Source: a virus. From it: a stretch of DNA of 46,874 nt. The stretch is taken from positions 1 to 46,874 of IMG/VR virus record IMGVR_UViG_3300001460_000019. One strand, given 5' to 3'. Below the pieces are notes generated by a model, which did no database searches, was not told where the DNA came from, and saw nothing but the letters and a program-made list of their open reading frames with translations. Positions 24,118 through 33,128 of the stretch are shown here, in pieces (the first letter of the stretch is position 1; every line of letters begins with the position of its first letter). Both the position numbers and the translations under genes were made by a program.

Positions 24118-24776
24118 GTAAAAACAGTTTATACAGAGATCTAATAACATTTGGAGCACAGTATCCTTTAAAACTTCGTATGAAGGATTCTTCTGCATTT
24201 ATTGATTGGACTGAAAAACAGTTTGATTATGTACAGTATAATCCAAGAAAAAGTTATCCTAGAGAAGGTTTAAGTATTACAAGTTTAGATGGCGGACTAT
24301 CTGGTAGACCAGATTTAGATAGTGTATATGAATATAATAAAGAAAATGGAACAGAGTGGACCGAAAGAGACTTTAAAACACCAACGCCGGTATTTGATTG
24401 GCAGTCATTACAAGAATGTTTAGAACCATTTAAAGGACATATATTTAGAACACATATTTTAAAATTAAACACAGGTGGATTTTTTCCTCCACATAGAGAT
24501 CATCCAGATGAATATGATTTTCATCAATCAAATAAATTAATTTTTGATACATTTAGATTAATAATGCCGTTAAAGAATTGTGACACTCCTGGTATGACAT
24601 TTATATTAGAAGATAAAGTTTTACAATGGCAACAAGGAATCTTATATTTTGTTGATACTGCTAAAATGCATTATCTTTTTAATACAACACCTGATCCTGC
24701 GTATTGGTTAGTTGTTAATGTTGATGTAAATGAAGAAACACTTGCAGGTGTGTGTAAAAATATGAAGCAAAGGTAG
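24114..24776 (+). CDS. 2OG-Fe(II) oxygenase-like protein (AspH-type), Arg replaced
   Basis: This 220-residue protein has H127-R-D129 (FPPHRDHP) and H186 (AKMHYLFNT) in the right order and spacing for the double-stranded beta-helix fold. The usual 2OG-binding Arg (RxS) about ten residues after the distal His is absent, and the sequence reads AYWLVVNVD. It could bind the co-substrate by another residue, or be non-hydroxylating. It overlaps the previous gene by 4 nt. Confidence 0.65.
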   Translation: MSKNSLYRDLITFGAQYPLKLRMKDSSAFIDWTEKQFDYVQYNPRKSYPREGLSITSLDGGLSGRPDLDSVYEYNKENGTEWTERDFKTPTPVFDWQSLQECLEPFKGHIFRTHILKLNTGGFFPPHRDHPDEYDFHQSNKLIFDTFRLIMPLKNCDTPGMTFILEDKVLQWQQGILYFVDTAKMHYLFNTTPDPAYWLVVNVDVNEETLAGVCKNMKQR

Positions 24777-24778
24777 AT

Positions 24779-25645
24779 ATGAAAATAACAAACGAAACAT
24801 TTGGTAAAAGTAAAGCAATACATTCACCAACCGATATGGCTATTAAAACTATGCTATCTAGTACATATGGTTCTTATATTGAAAGTACAAACGAGAATGA
24901 TAAAACACCATCTGTAAAAAGACGTGTACGTTGGGAAAACTGTCAAAATCAAATTAGAAATTATTTAAATCCGCTTATTGACTTATCGGAACTAAGATGG
25001 GGGTATCCTACAAATGGTATACATGAAAGTATTGATTGGATGTGTAATAAAGTTACGCAGTATCAAGTATTTGAAGGAGAATATAGATACCCAACATTTA
25101 TAAAAAAACCAGTACATGTTGCTAAATCTGTTAATGACTTATTATCTAGTGTACCTTTGTATATGAGTAATCCATTTAGTGCAACAGGAAACTTTGATAA
25201 AAGATATGATGAAGTTGGTGAAAGACAACAATGCCCAATATATTTAGATTTAGCATTTGCTGGAACCACAGGACCACATAAAATAAAATTATATGAAAAT
25301 GTTAAAGAAGTATTTTGGAGTTGTTCAAAACCATATGGGCTTGGATTATTAAGAGCAGGTGTACGTTTTGTTAGAGAACCAGAATTAGTACAACAAGAAT
25401 TGCAAGGAGTTGGATATTTTAACCATGCAATAATTGATGTATTTAGAGCGGTAATAATAAGTAGTAGTGTGTTTGCAAAAAAAGAAGAATATAACAAAAT
25501 GCAACAAACATTATGTAAACAATTTAACTTACAACCAAGTGATTCATATCTGTTAGGAACTACAACAGATGCTGAATGGGATAGATTTAAAAGAGAAAAT
25601 GGTATAAACCGAGTGTGCTTAACACCAGCATATGAAAGGATTTAA
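24779..25645 (+). CDS. PLP-dependent aminotransferase-like protein (fold type I), short
   Basis: Motifs fall in the order of a class I/II aminotransferase. GYPTNGIHESIDW near residue 75 is the PLP-phosphate region. SNPFSATGN (131-138) stands for the NPxNPTG loop. YLDLAF gives D157 for the PLP nitrogen. FWSCSKPYGLGLLRAG puts K184 in the position of the Schiff-base lysine, followed by the GLR-G element. The protein has 288 residues, about 100 shorter than typical members, so the C-terminal small domain is reduced. It probably transfers an amino group to an oxidised intermediate made by its neighbours. The call rests on motif order alone. Confidence 0.6.
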   Translation: MKITNETFGKSKAIHSPTDMAIKTMLSSTYGSYIESTNENDKTPSVKRRVRWENCQNQIRNYLNPLIDLSELRWGYPTNGIHESIDWMCNKVTQYQVFEGEYRYPTFIKKPVHVAKSVNDLLSSVPLYMSNPFSATGNFDKRYDEVGERQQCPIYLDLAFAGTTGPHKIKLYENVKEVFWSCSKPYGLGLLRAGVRFVREPELVQQELQGVGYFNHAIIDVFRAVIISSSVFAKKEEYNKMQQTLCKQFNLQPSDSYLLGTTTDAEWDRFKRENGINRVCLTPAYERI

Positions 25646-25647
25646 TT

Positions 25648-26010
25648 GTGTACAATAGTAAAAAACCAACAGCACAAATGCTAGGAAGATTTCAACCATG
25701 GCATGATGGGCATACAGCTTTATTTAAAAAAGCAATGAATGAAACTGGGCAAGTGGTAATAATGATACGTGATATGGAAGTTAATAACAGTAATCCATAT
25801 GCAGGAGGTCAGGTTGGTTTAAAAATACAAGAGCATTTATCAAAAGAAGGATACGTATTTAAACACGATTATGATATTATTAGTGTTCCGAATATTGTAG
25901 ATATTAGTTATGGAAGAGATGTAGGATATACGTTTACTAAACATGACCTTGGTGAAGAAATTCATAAAATTAGTGCTACACAAATAAGAAAAGGATATTT
26001 AAAAGAATGA
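25648..26010 (+). CDS. Cytidylyltransferase-like nucleotidyltransferase
   Basis: This 120-residue protein starts at a GTG, 2 nt after the previous stop. It has GRFQPWHDGHTALF (residues 13-26) with the HxGH active site (H19, H22), and a C-terminal KISATQIRKG, the ISxTxxR motif of the nucleotidyltransferase superfamily (NMNAT, cytidylyltransferases). It should activate a phosphorylated substrate with NTP, releasing pyrophosphate. The substrate, such as a sugar-, alcohol- or nicotinamide-phosphate, cannot be told. Confidence 0.8.
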   Translation: MYNSKKPTAQMLGRFQPWHDGHTALFKKAMNETGQVVIMIRDMEVNNSNPYAGGQVGLKIQEHLSKEGYVFKHDYDIISVPNIVDISYGRDVGYTFTKHDLGEEIHKISATQIRKGYLKE

Positions 26011-26525
26011 AAGTAGCAATTACTGGACACACAAAAAGAATTGGTAAGGCAATCTATGATGCATTTCCAAATAGTATTGGATTAAGTAAATCACAAGGAT
26101 TTGATATTACTGATAAAAATTCAAGAACTAAAATAGTTCATGCTATTAATGATTGTGATGTGTTTATTAATAATGCACATGAAGGATTTGGACAAGTAGA
26201 ATTGTTAAATGATGTTTTTACAGCATGGAAAGATTATAGCAAATTAATAATTAACATTGGTGTTGATACAGTTCCTTATAGTAACTGGCAAGTAGTGCAC
26301 CAGCAATATCCTGTAGAGAAAGTTGCATTACATTCGCAAGTTGAATTGTTACACAATCAACAACGTAAATGTAAAATTACAACACTAGGACTAGGGTATG
26401 TTGATACAGAATTTAACAAAGACTATGATGGAGCAAAGCTGTCATATAAAGATATAGTTGAAACAATAAAATGGATTATTGATCAATCATATGAAGTAAA
26501 ACAATTAATGGTGAGTGCAAAATGA
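26007..26525 (+). CDS. Short-chain dehydrogenase/reductase-like protein, compact
   Basis: This 172-residue protein has TGHTKRIGKA (residues 6-15), FINNAH (53-58) and a Y101PVEK105 catalytic pair. It is a shortened paralogue of the SDR at 14479. It overlaps the previous gene by 4 nt and the next by 4 nt. NAD(P)H-dependent reduction of an unknown carbonyl is expected. Confidence 0.8.
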   Translation: MKVAITGHTKRIGKAIYDAFPNSIGLSKSQGFDITDKNSRTKIVHAINDCDVFINNAHEGFGQVELLNDVFTAWKDYSKLIINIGVDTVPYSNWQVVHQQYPVEKVALHSQVELLHNQQRKCKITTLGLGYVDTEFNKDYDGAKLSYKDIVETIKWIIDQSYEVKQLMVSAK

Positions 26526-28006
26526 TAACTTGGGGTATATGTGGTTTAGGTCATGATGGATCTTTATCTGTAATAAAAGACAATCAAATAGTATTTGCTG
26601 GTCATACAGAAAGATACACAAGAATAAAAAATGATCCTTACTTGTGCGATGAAATAATAAATGAAGCATTAGAACATGGTGATCCAGATAAGGTTATATG
26701 GCATGAAAGACCTTGGCTAAAAAAACGTAGACAAATGGTTTCTGGGCAATGGAATGAATTATTTCAAACGTCTAACTTACCATCACAATATATGAAACAG
26801 TTCCAACATATGGTACCACATAAGTTAGAATATGTAGAACATCATAAAGCACACGCGGCCGCAGGAGCATATACATCACCTTACAATAGTGCCTGTGTTA
26901 TTGTTGCTGATGCTATTGGAGAGTTTGATACTATGTCAATATGGGAATATACAGCACCAAACGGATTAAAAAGATTAAAGACATACCAATATCCACACTC
27001 GTTGGGGTTATTGTATTCAGCATTCACACAAAGAGTTGGATTAAAAGCAAACGAAGAAGAATACATTTTAATGGGCATGGCGGCCTATGGAGAACCAAAG
27101 TATGCAAAAGATATTGAAAAGCATTTCTTTGATAAAAAAGATCCTTTGAAACTAACAATGAATGTTCATGCAGGTATTGAGGAATGGATGGCACACATGC
27201 CGTTGATTGATCATCAGTTTTCATATGACGTTGCGGCATCAATTCAACAAGTTATTGAAAAGAAAATTCTTACACTATTTGAAATAGCACGTTCATATAG
27301 TTCACAAAAAAACATTGTATGGATGGGAGGAGTTGCACTTAATTGTGTAGCTAATTCATTAATGTATAATAAAAATCCAAATATATGGATTATGCCTAAC
27401 CCAGGCGACGCAGGTAATTCATTAGGAGCCGCGGCAATAGGTTATGGCGATAAGTTAGATTGGCAAGGACCTTTCTTAGGTACAAATATTGAAGGTGATT
27501 ATCCTGTAGATTCTGCCTGTGATGCATTATTAAATGGAAATATTATTGGTGTAGCAAGTGGCAAAGCAGAGTTTGGACCAAGAGCATTAGGTAATAGAAG
27601 TCTACTTGCTGATCCTCGAGGCACTGAAATAAAAGATAGAGTAAATGACATTAAAAAAAGACAAAAGTTTAGACCATTTGCTCCTGCTATTCTTGAAGAA
27701 CATGTTCATCAATATTTTACAATGCCAGGAGGTATTACAGAATCACCATATATGCAGGCAGTTGCTATATGTAGAAAGCCACAAGAGTTTCCAGCAATAA
27801 TACATGCTGATGGTACTTCTCGTGTACAAACAGTAACACAAAAAGAAGCACCAGGATTTTATAATTTAATTAAAAAGTTCTATGATCAAACAGGATGTCC
27901 AATATTATTAAACACTAGCCTAAATATTAAAGGTGAACCGTTAGTAAACACAAGACAACATGCAGACGCATTTGAACAACAACATAAAGTGAGGGTATAT
28001 TCATGA
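26522..28006 (+). CDS. NodU/TobZ/CmcH-type O-carbamoyltransferase
   Basis: This 494-residue protein contains both domains of the family. The N-terminal Kae1-like part has GHDGSLSVI, VEHHKAHAAAGAY (H107, H108, H111) and GGVALNCVANS. The C-terminal YrdC-like part has FGPRALGNRSLLADPR and KKRQKFRPFAPAI. It transfers carbamoyl from carbamoyl phosphate (through a carbamoyl adenylate) to a hydroxyl of a sugar or antibiotic. Length is normal to slightly short. It is the most natural-product-like gene in the operon. Confidence 0.9.
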   Translation: MITWGICGLGHDGSLSVIKDNQIVFAGHTERYTRIKNDPYLCDEIINEALEHGDPDKVIWHERPWLKKRRQMVSGQWNELFQTSNLPSQYMKQFQHMVPHKLEYVEHHKAHAAAGAYTSPYNSACVIVADAIGEFDTMSIWEYTAPNGLKRLKTYQYPHSLGLLYSAFTQRVGLKANEEEYILMGMAAYGEPKYAKDIEKHFFDKKDPLKLTMNVHAGIEEWMAHMPLIDHQFSYDVAASIQQVIEKKILTLFEIARSYSSQKNIVWMGGVALNCVANSLMYNKNPNIWIMPNPGDAGNSLGAAAIGYGDKLDWQGPFLGTNIEGDYPVDSACDALLNGNIIGVASGKAEFGPRALGNRSLLADPRGTEIKDRVNDIKKRQKFRPFAPAILEEHVHQYFTMPGGITESPYMQAVAICRKPQEFPAIIHADGTSRVQTVTQKEAPGFYNLIKKFYDQTGCPILLNTSLNIKGEPLVNTRQHADAFEQQHKVRVYS

Positions 28007-29217
28007 AACCAAAAAATACAAAAGTCGCAATGATAGGTTGCGGTAAACTAGGACAAGACTGTGCAGAAGTTATGGCACAACAATATATGGTTGAAGGCTA
28101 CGATGTAGAACCAAGAACACCAGAAAATTTTGCAATGAAGACATCAATTTCTGAAACAGTAAAAGACAAAGATATTGTTTTTATTGCGGCGCCAACACCA
28201 CATGATCCACGTTATGATGGGTCAACACCAACAGCACACTTAGAGCCAAAAGATTTTGATTATACAATTGTAAAAAATATTTTAAAAGAAGTTAATAAGG
28301 TTGTTAACAAAAAACAATTAGTAGTTCTTATATCAACAGTACTACCAGGTACAACAAGACGTGAGCTTGAACCTTTAATTACAAATGCACGTTTTGTTTA
28401 TAACCCGTACCTAATTGCAATGGGGTCAGTAAAATGGGATATGGTAAATCCAGAAATGATTATGATTGGTACTGAAGATGGATCAAAAACTGGTGATGCA
28501 AAAGAGCTTATAGATTTTTATAAACCAATGATGCAGAATAGTCCTAGATATGTAGTTGGTACTTGGGATGAATGTGAATCAATTAAAATTTTTTACAACA
28601 CCTTTATTTCAGCAAAGATTGGTTTAGTAAATATGATTCAAGACGTAGCAGAAAAACAGGGTAATATTAATGTTGATGTAGTAACATCTGCACTTGCATA
28701 TTCTGATATGCGTATTATGGGTCCAAAATATATGACAGCAGGTATGGGCGATGGCGGTGCTTGTCACCCACGTGATAACATTGCATTACGTTGGATGGCA
28801 GACCATCTAGGCTTAGGTTACGATTTGTTTGATGCTATTATGGGTGCTAGAGAAATACAAGCAGAAAATCTTGCTAAAAAATTAATGTCGTATAACTTAC
28901 CAATTGTGATTGTAGGTAAAGCATATAAGCCTCACGTGCCTTACACTAATGGATCATATAGTTTGCTTATTGGACATTACATTGAAAAAGCAGGTAGAAC
29001 ATTATATTATAAAGATGAGCATACAGGTGATCAGCCACCAAAAGATTTAGGTAACGCAGTTTATCTACTTGCACATAATCCAAACGTAACATACGGTACA
29101 GATGACACTTCTAAATATGATTTTCCAAAAGGATCAATTATTGTTGACCCGTGGAGACAATGTCCACAGTTAGAAGGTTGCACAGTAATTGAGTATGGTA
29201 ACACAAGGAACGTATAA
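28003..29217 (+). CDS. UDP-glucose/GDP-mannose dehydrogenase-like protein
   Basis: This 404-residue protein has an N-terminal NAD-binding GxGxxG (IGCGKLG, residues 11-17). It has STVLPGTTRREL, which is the family STVPVGTT element, and a catalytic Cys at C254 (GDGGACHPRDN, versus GGSCFPKD). A C-terminal domain carries GKAYKPHVPYTNGS, matching the family GlyKxFKPxTDD pattern only loosely. Oxidation of a nucleotide sugar or sugar-like alcohol to an acid is likely, although the changed Cys loop hints at a different substrate. It overlaps the carbamoyltransferase by 4 nt. Confidence 0.8.
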   Translation: MKPKNTKVAMIGCGKLGQDCAEVMAQQYMVEGYDVEPRTPENFAMKTSISETVKDKDIVFIAAPTPHDPRYDGSTPTAHLEPKDFDYTIVKNILKEVNKVVNKKQLVVLISTVLPGTTRRELEPLITNARFVYNPYLIAMGSVKWDMVNPEMIMIGTEDGSKTGDAKELIDFYKPMMQNSPRYVVGTWDECESIKIFYNTFISAKIGLVNMIQDVAEKQGNINVDVVTSALAYSDMRIMGPKYMTAGMGDGGACHPRDNIALRWMADHLGLGYDLFDAIMGAREIQAENLAKKLMSYNLPIVIVGKAYKPHVPYTNGSYSLLIGHYIEKAGRTLYYKDEHTGDQPPKDLGNAVYLLAHNPNVTYGTDDTSKYDFPKGSIIVDPWRQCPQLEGCTVIEYGNTRNV

Positions 29218-29979
29218 ATGGCAGTTAATAAAGAAACAGTAACTTGGGTTAAACACTGGAACGATAAAACGTTTTCATTTAAAACTACAAGAAACTATCC
29301 AAACAAATTTAATAACGGTGAGTTTGCAATGATAGGTATGGAGCATGAAGGTAAAAAATTAATGAGAGCATACTCAATTGCATCAGCCAATCATGAAGAT
29401 TATTTAGAATTCCTATCTATTAAAATAAATGATGGACCATTAACATCAAAACTACAACATATTAAAGAAGGTGATGAGATACTAATTAATCCTAGATCAA
29501 CAGGTACACTTGTAATTGATTACCTATTACCTGGTCGTAATTTATACTTGATTGCAACAGGTACAGGTCTTGCACCATTTCTAGGAATAATAAAAGATCC
29601 TGCGACATATGAACGTTTTGAAAAAGTTATCTTAACTCATACAGTACAGTATGAAAACGAGTTAGCATATCATGAGCCTCTTAATTGGTTTAATGAAGAA
29701 TGGAAAGAATTAACACTAGGAAACTTTAAGTATTTCAATACACTAACGCAACAAGACTGGCCACGCAAAGGTAGAATTACTGAATGGATAAAGAATAATA
29801 AATTGTTTTCTGAGACTGCTGGACAAAGTTTAGATACAAAAGAAGATAGATTTATGATATGTGGATCGCAAGGTCTTAACAAAGATTTAATTGAACATTT
29901 TGAGTCTTTAGGTATGCAGGAAGGTAACACATCCATTCCAGGACAATTTGTAGTAGAGAAGGCATTTGTGCAAAGATGA
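29218..29979 (+). CDS. fpr: Ferredoxin/flavodoxin-NADP+ reductase
   Basis: This 253-residue protein has the FAD-binding RAYSIAS (R50-Y52-S53), ATGTGLAPFLGI (NADP pyrophosphate region), FMICGSQ, and ends VEKAFVQR as in bacterial Fpr. It passes electrons between NADPH and ferredoxin or flavodoxin. Within this operon it can supply the radical SAM enzymes, the desaturase at 30625 and perhaps the flavodoxin at 37483. It starts at the stop of the previous gene. Confidence 0.9.
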   Translation: MAVNKETVTWVKHWNDKTFSFKTTRNYPNKFNNGEFAMIGMEHEGKKLMRAYSIASANHEDYLEFLSIKINDGPLTSKLQHIKEGDEILINPRSTGTLVIDYLLPGRNLYLIATGTGLAPFLGIIKDPATYERFEKVILTHTVQYENELAYHEPLNWFNEEWKELTLGNFKYFNTLTQQDWPRKGRITEWIKNNKLFSETAGQSLDTKEDRFMICGSQGLNKDLIEHFESLGMQEGNTSIPGQFVVEKAFVQR

Positions 29980-30641
29980 TAGTATTCACTCCTTTAGATA
30001 TACCACCAATTCCAAACAAACAATCGATACTAGATAATTTCATCGGTGGAGAAAAGTTTGCATGGTGGAAAGAAGAAACACTATTAGGGGTAAAAGATCT
30101 TTCCAAACCATTTGGTGAAATGCAGGAATGGAATGCTTCTGCTAAACAAAAGTATCCAGAATTACTAAATTGGATAGATACATACTTTCCATTTGAATAT
30201 AAATTTTACGTAAGAATAGCACGGTCAACAGGGAATGTTGCTCCACATGTGGACGGTAATTATGTTAAAGCACCACACCCACATCATATGACAATTACTC
30301 AAGAAATGTTTGATCATCAACGAGCAAATGAACCTATAGGATATAGATTTGTAGTAAGCGGATCACGTGATAGCTTGTATATGTGCAAAGAATATGATTA
30401 TAGTCAAGATATGAGTAATCAGCTTAAACATTTTTGTACAATACCAGAAGAAACAGATGCGTTTTTAATTAATAATTGTACACAGCCACACGGTGTTGAT
30501 GTACAAGAAGGTATCGATGACGATCGTATAGTTGGGTTTGTACTAGGAAAAGTGATTAAATCAGAACATCAAAACCTAATAAAGCAAAGTGCGAATAAAT
30601 ACAATACACAGGTTATAAAAAAGAATGAGCTACGAGTATAA
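29976..30641 (+). CDS. AspH-like 2OG-Fe(II) oxygenase
   Basis: This 221-residue protein has RIARSTGNVAPHVDGNY with H91 and D93, NNCTQPHGVD with H172, and a possible R184 in DDDRIVGF. It has an extra HPHH run near residue 101. The proteins at 31367 and 38363 look related. It overlaps the reductase by 4 nt and the next desaturase by 17 nt. Confidence 0.65.
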   Translation: MIVFTPLDIPPIPNKQSILDNFIGGEKFAWWKEETLLGVKDLSKPFGEMQEWNASAKQKYPELLNWIDTYFPFEYKFYVRIARSTGNVAPHVDGNYVKAPHPHHMTITQEMFDHQRANEPIGYRFVVSGSRDSLYMCKEYDYSQDMSNQLKHFCTIPEETDAFLINNCTQPHGVDVQEGIDDDRIVGFVLGKVIKSEHQNLIKQSANKYNTQVIKKNELRV

Positions 30642-31383
30642 ATTAAAACTAATTTTATTAACTAACCACTTACTGCTTATAGTAGGGTTATTATACGCAG
30701 ATCTAAGCTGGCTATGGCTATCTCTTATTGGCTGGATTATGTTTGGTAAAGTCGGTGGAGAAATAGCTTTACATAGATACCTATCACATAAAAGTTTTGA
30801 AACATCTTATTGGAAATCAAGAATGTTAATCATATTAAGTATGTTTAACTGTTTTGGATCACCAATTGCTTGGTGTGGTGTACACAGAAAGCATCATGCA
30901 GTTCCTGAAACTAAAGAAGATCCACATGGTGGTCAACCAGCATGGAGAATATGGACAACTTTTTGGGAACCATTTACAATTGAAACAAAATTTGTAAAAG
31001 ATTTAATTAAAGATAAATGGATTAAATTTATACATCAACATTACTTAAAGTTATTACTATGTTCTTATGGAGCCATTGCTTTAGTTGATTGGCGTATTGC
31101 AGTATTTTTAATATCAATTCCAGCAGTGATAACTTTTCATAGTGCTGGTGCTGTTAATGTATTGTGTCATAAATGGGGTTATAGATTATTTAATACACCT
31201 GATGGTAGTACAAATAATACATGGGTAAATCTAATAACACTTGGTAGTGGACTACACAATACACATCATCAAAAACCACAGAGTTGGACGAATAAAGAAA
31301 AATGGTGGGAAATAGATTTTCCAGGATGGGTTATAAAAACTTTTTTATTAGATAAGAGGTATAAGGATGAAGAAGGACTATAA
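30625..31383 (+). CDS. Membrane fatty acid desaturase, second copy
   Basis: This 252-residue protein has the three His boxes HRYLSH (H50-H55), HRKHH (H87-H91) and HNTHH (H211-H215), with hydrophobic segments between them. It resembles the 13725 desaturase in layout, but the loops differ (GGEIALH versus GMTMTYH), so the two are distinct subfamilies. The ferredoxin reductase two genes upstream is a likely electron source. It overlaps both neighbours by 17 nt. Confidence 0.9.
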   Translation: MSYEYKLKLILLTNHLLLIVGLLYADLSWLWLSLIGWIMFGKVGGEIALHRYLSHKSFETSYWKSRMLIILSMFNCFGSPIAWCGVHRKHHAVPETKEDPHGGQPAWRIWTTFWEPFTIETKFVKDLIKDKWIKFIHQHYLKLLLCSYGAIALVDWRIAVFLISIPAVITFHSAGAVNVLCHKWGYRLFNTPDGSTNNTWVNLITLGSGLHNTHHQKPQSWTNKEKWWEIDFPGWVIKTFLLDKRYKDEEGL

Positions 31384-32137
31384 AGACTTTCGTAACGTAT
31401 GTTACTTACCAATCGACTTGCCTTACCAAAAAATTAATTTAGACGAGTTAGAAGTATTCCATGATAGAAACTACATGTGGCCACCGGATGTTGTTACGGA
31501 ATCTTATTCAGCTAACAACTTAGAAAATGCTCCATATGTAGAAACTGCACCACACGAATTATGGCGTATTGTTTGTTTACTTGGACAGCTCGATGAAGAA
31601 GACTTTGGCAAAGCAGATAAAGTTAGAGAAAGTTGGTTGAATCGTTTAACTAGAAAAAGAAAAGTAAATATTAATCCTGCGTTACCAAAAGAACTATACG
31701 GAATAATTAAACTAATAGAACAATTACCAATACAATGCAATCATGCAGAACTAATTAGACAACGCAGAGATGTTCCATTGCATATGGATGTGCCAGGTTT
31801 ATCATCTTCTGATCATAGTACTTTAAGACCTTTAGAGCCTTCAGGATACAGATTGTTAATTAATGATGTACGTGAACCTAGTTTATTTTGGACAGAACGT
31901 TTAGAGCAACAAGATAAAAAAGATTATAGATTTATGGAACTACCAATGGACACAAATACATTTGTATTAAATGAATTAGATAGACCACATGGTGCTAAAA
32001 AAATTGAACAACAAAAGTTTGTTATTACTACTACAGGATCTATTGATCCTAATAAACATTTAGATACGTTAGTTCGTAGTTGGAACAAATATAAAGACTA
32101 TGCAATAGAGTTTGGAGATAAACATGAATCACTTTGA
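31367..32137 (+). CDS. AspH-like 2OG-Fe(II) oxygenase family protein
   Basis: This 256-residue protein has DVPLHMDVPG with H139 and D141, and ELDRPHGAKK with H208. The expected Arg is replaced by Lys (K217, KFVITTTGS). The N-terminal 120 residues are an extra helical region. It is related to 29976 in the second half. A changed co-substrate site is possible. Confidence 0.6.
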   Translation: MKKDYKDFRNVCYLPIDLPYQKINLDELEVFHDRNYMWPPDVVTESYSANNLENAPYVETAPHELWRIVCLLGQLDEEDFGKADKVRESWLNRLTRKRKVNINPALPKELYGIIKLIEQLPIQCNHAELIRQRRDVPLHMDVPGLSSSDHSTLRPLEPSGYRLLINDVREPSLFWTERLEQQDKKDYRFMELPMDTNTFVLNELDRPHGAKKIEQQKFVITTTGSIDPNKHLDTLVRSWNKYKDYAIEFGDKHESL

Positions 32138-32714
32138 GTACTTTGAACTACCACAATTAAAAATAGATAATAAATCAAACATTGATGCTATTGACCAATT
32201 AAAAGATAAGTTTCAAAAAGTTGATGTAGCCTATGCAGGACACCAAGTAACTTATGAAGAAGGTATTAAAGAAGATAAAAACGATCATGAATGGGTATAC
32301 TATCAAGATGTTGACCATGGAGCAGATTTTAATGGTAGTCCATTAATTGAAAAGATAGTAGAAGACACTTGTAAAGTTTTAAATATGCCTACAAGTCTTA
32401 TTGTTAGAAAACAATACACAAAGATGTCTCCTGGTTGGTTTTTAAATATTCATCGAGATGTACAACGAATGGTAGCTTTACTTGTAGAATTTAAACCTGC
32501 AGGTGGTTCTATTAGTTGGTATAATAATAAAAGAGAACATACAAAAACACTGTATTACAACCACCCGGTAGTAGTAAACACAGGACAATTACACAGTGCT
32601 AAAGGCGGCGACACAATGACACGTTATGGGTTTCAACTTGACTTTGATTATGGTATGACTATAAATGATGTGTATGAGTATTATAAAAGCTCACCATTGT
32701 TTGTCCAACAGTGA
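32124..32714 (+). CDS. 2OG-Fe(II) oxygenase-like protein
   Basis: I choose the ATG at 32124, with GGAG 7 nt before it. A TTG at 32112 is possible but has no ribosome site. The product is 196 residues, with H110-R-D112 (FLNIHRDVQRM), H157 (TGQLHSAKGG) and R167 (TRYGFQLDF). It overlaps the previous gene by 14 nt and is the last gene of the long run that begins at 20487. A short palindrome follows at 32718-32735. Confidence 0.7.
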   Translation: MNHFEYFELPQLKIDNKSNIDAIDQLKDKFQKVDVAYAGHQVTYEEGIKEDKNDHEWVYYQDVDHGADFNGSPLIEKIVEDTCKVLNMPTSLIVRKQYTKMSPGWFLNIHRDVQRMVALLVEFKPAGGSISWYNNKREHTKTLYYNHPVVVNTGQLHSAKGGDTMTRYGFQLDFDYGMTINDVYEYYKSSPLFVQQ

Positions 32715-32717
32715 GCC

Positions 32718-32735
32718 TTAATAATTAATTATTAA
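32718..32735. terminator. A+T palindrome between convergent genes
   Basis: TTAATAATTAATTATTAA is a perfect 18-bp palindrome between the end of the plus operon (32714) and the end of a minus gene (32732). It may act as a weak bidirectional terminator. There is no G+C stem. Confidence 0.35.
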
Positions 32736-33004
32736 TCGAATGATAAATGGTCAGTAGTTTCTACCATTGGTAATGCGTTGCCTTCGCCGTCAGTTTGGTC
32801 AATGTTTAGTGCGTCGTATGCCGCTCTATCACAATTCCATTCTTCACTGATAACAAGATCATCACCAACCATCTCATATTTGAAATTGACTCTGCCGTTA
32901 ACTGATGCCCAAGTAATATAGTCTGTGAAATCGTTATTTTCTAAACGACCTCTCATAGTATCTACTGCATCTGCAGAACCGTTTGTTTTCCAAGATATTA
33001 ACAT
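32732..33004 (-). CDS. Small hypothetical phage protein
   Basis: This 90-residue acidic soluble protein ends in ETTDHLSFD. The ATG is preceded on the minus strand by a GGAGAG ribosome site and a late motif at 33047-33055. It shows an alternating beta-rich pattern (VNGRVNFKYEMVGDDLVISEEW is split by charged turns). The function is unknown. Late expression suggests a structural or assembly helper. Confidence 0.6.
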   Translation of the reverse strand: MLISWKTNGSADAVDTMRGRLENNDFTDYITWASVNGRVNFKYEMVGDDLVISEEWNCDRAAYDALNIDQTDGEGNALPMVETTDHLSFD

Positions 33005-33046
33005 AATGAGCTCTCCTATGTGTATTTGTTTTTAGTATATACAATG

Positions 33047-33055
33047 TTATTTATC
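33047..33055 (-). promoter_or_regulatory. T4-like late promoter motif, minus strand
   Basis: Minus-strand GATAAATAA lies about 42 nt before the ATG at 33004. It differs from the T4 octamer at the first base. Confidence 0.5.
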
Positions 33056-33128
33056 TATTATAGTGTATTTTATTGAAAAATATAGGATTTTATTTACAGA
33101 AAAACAAGATAGATAGGTATCTTTTCAC

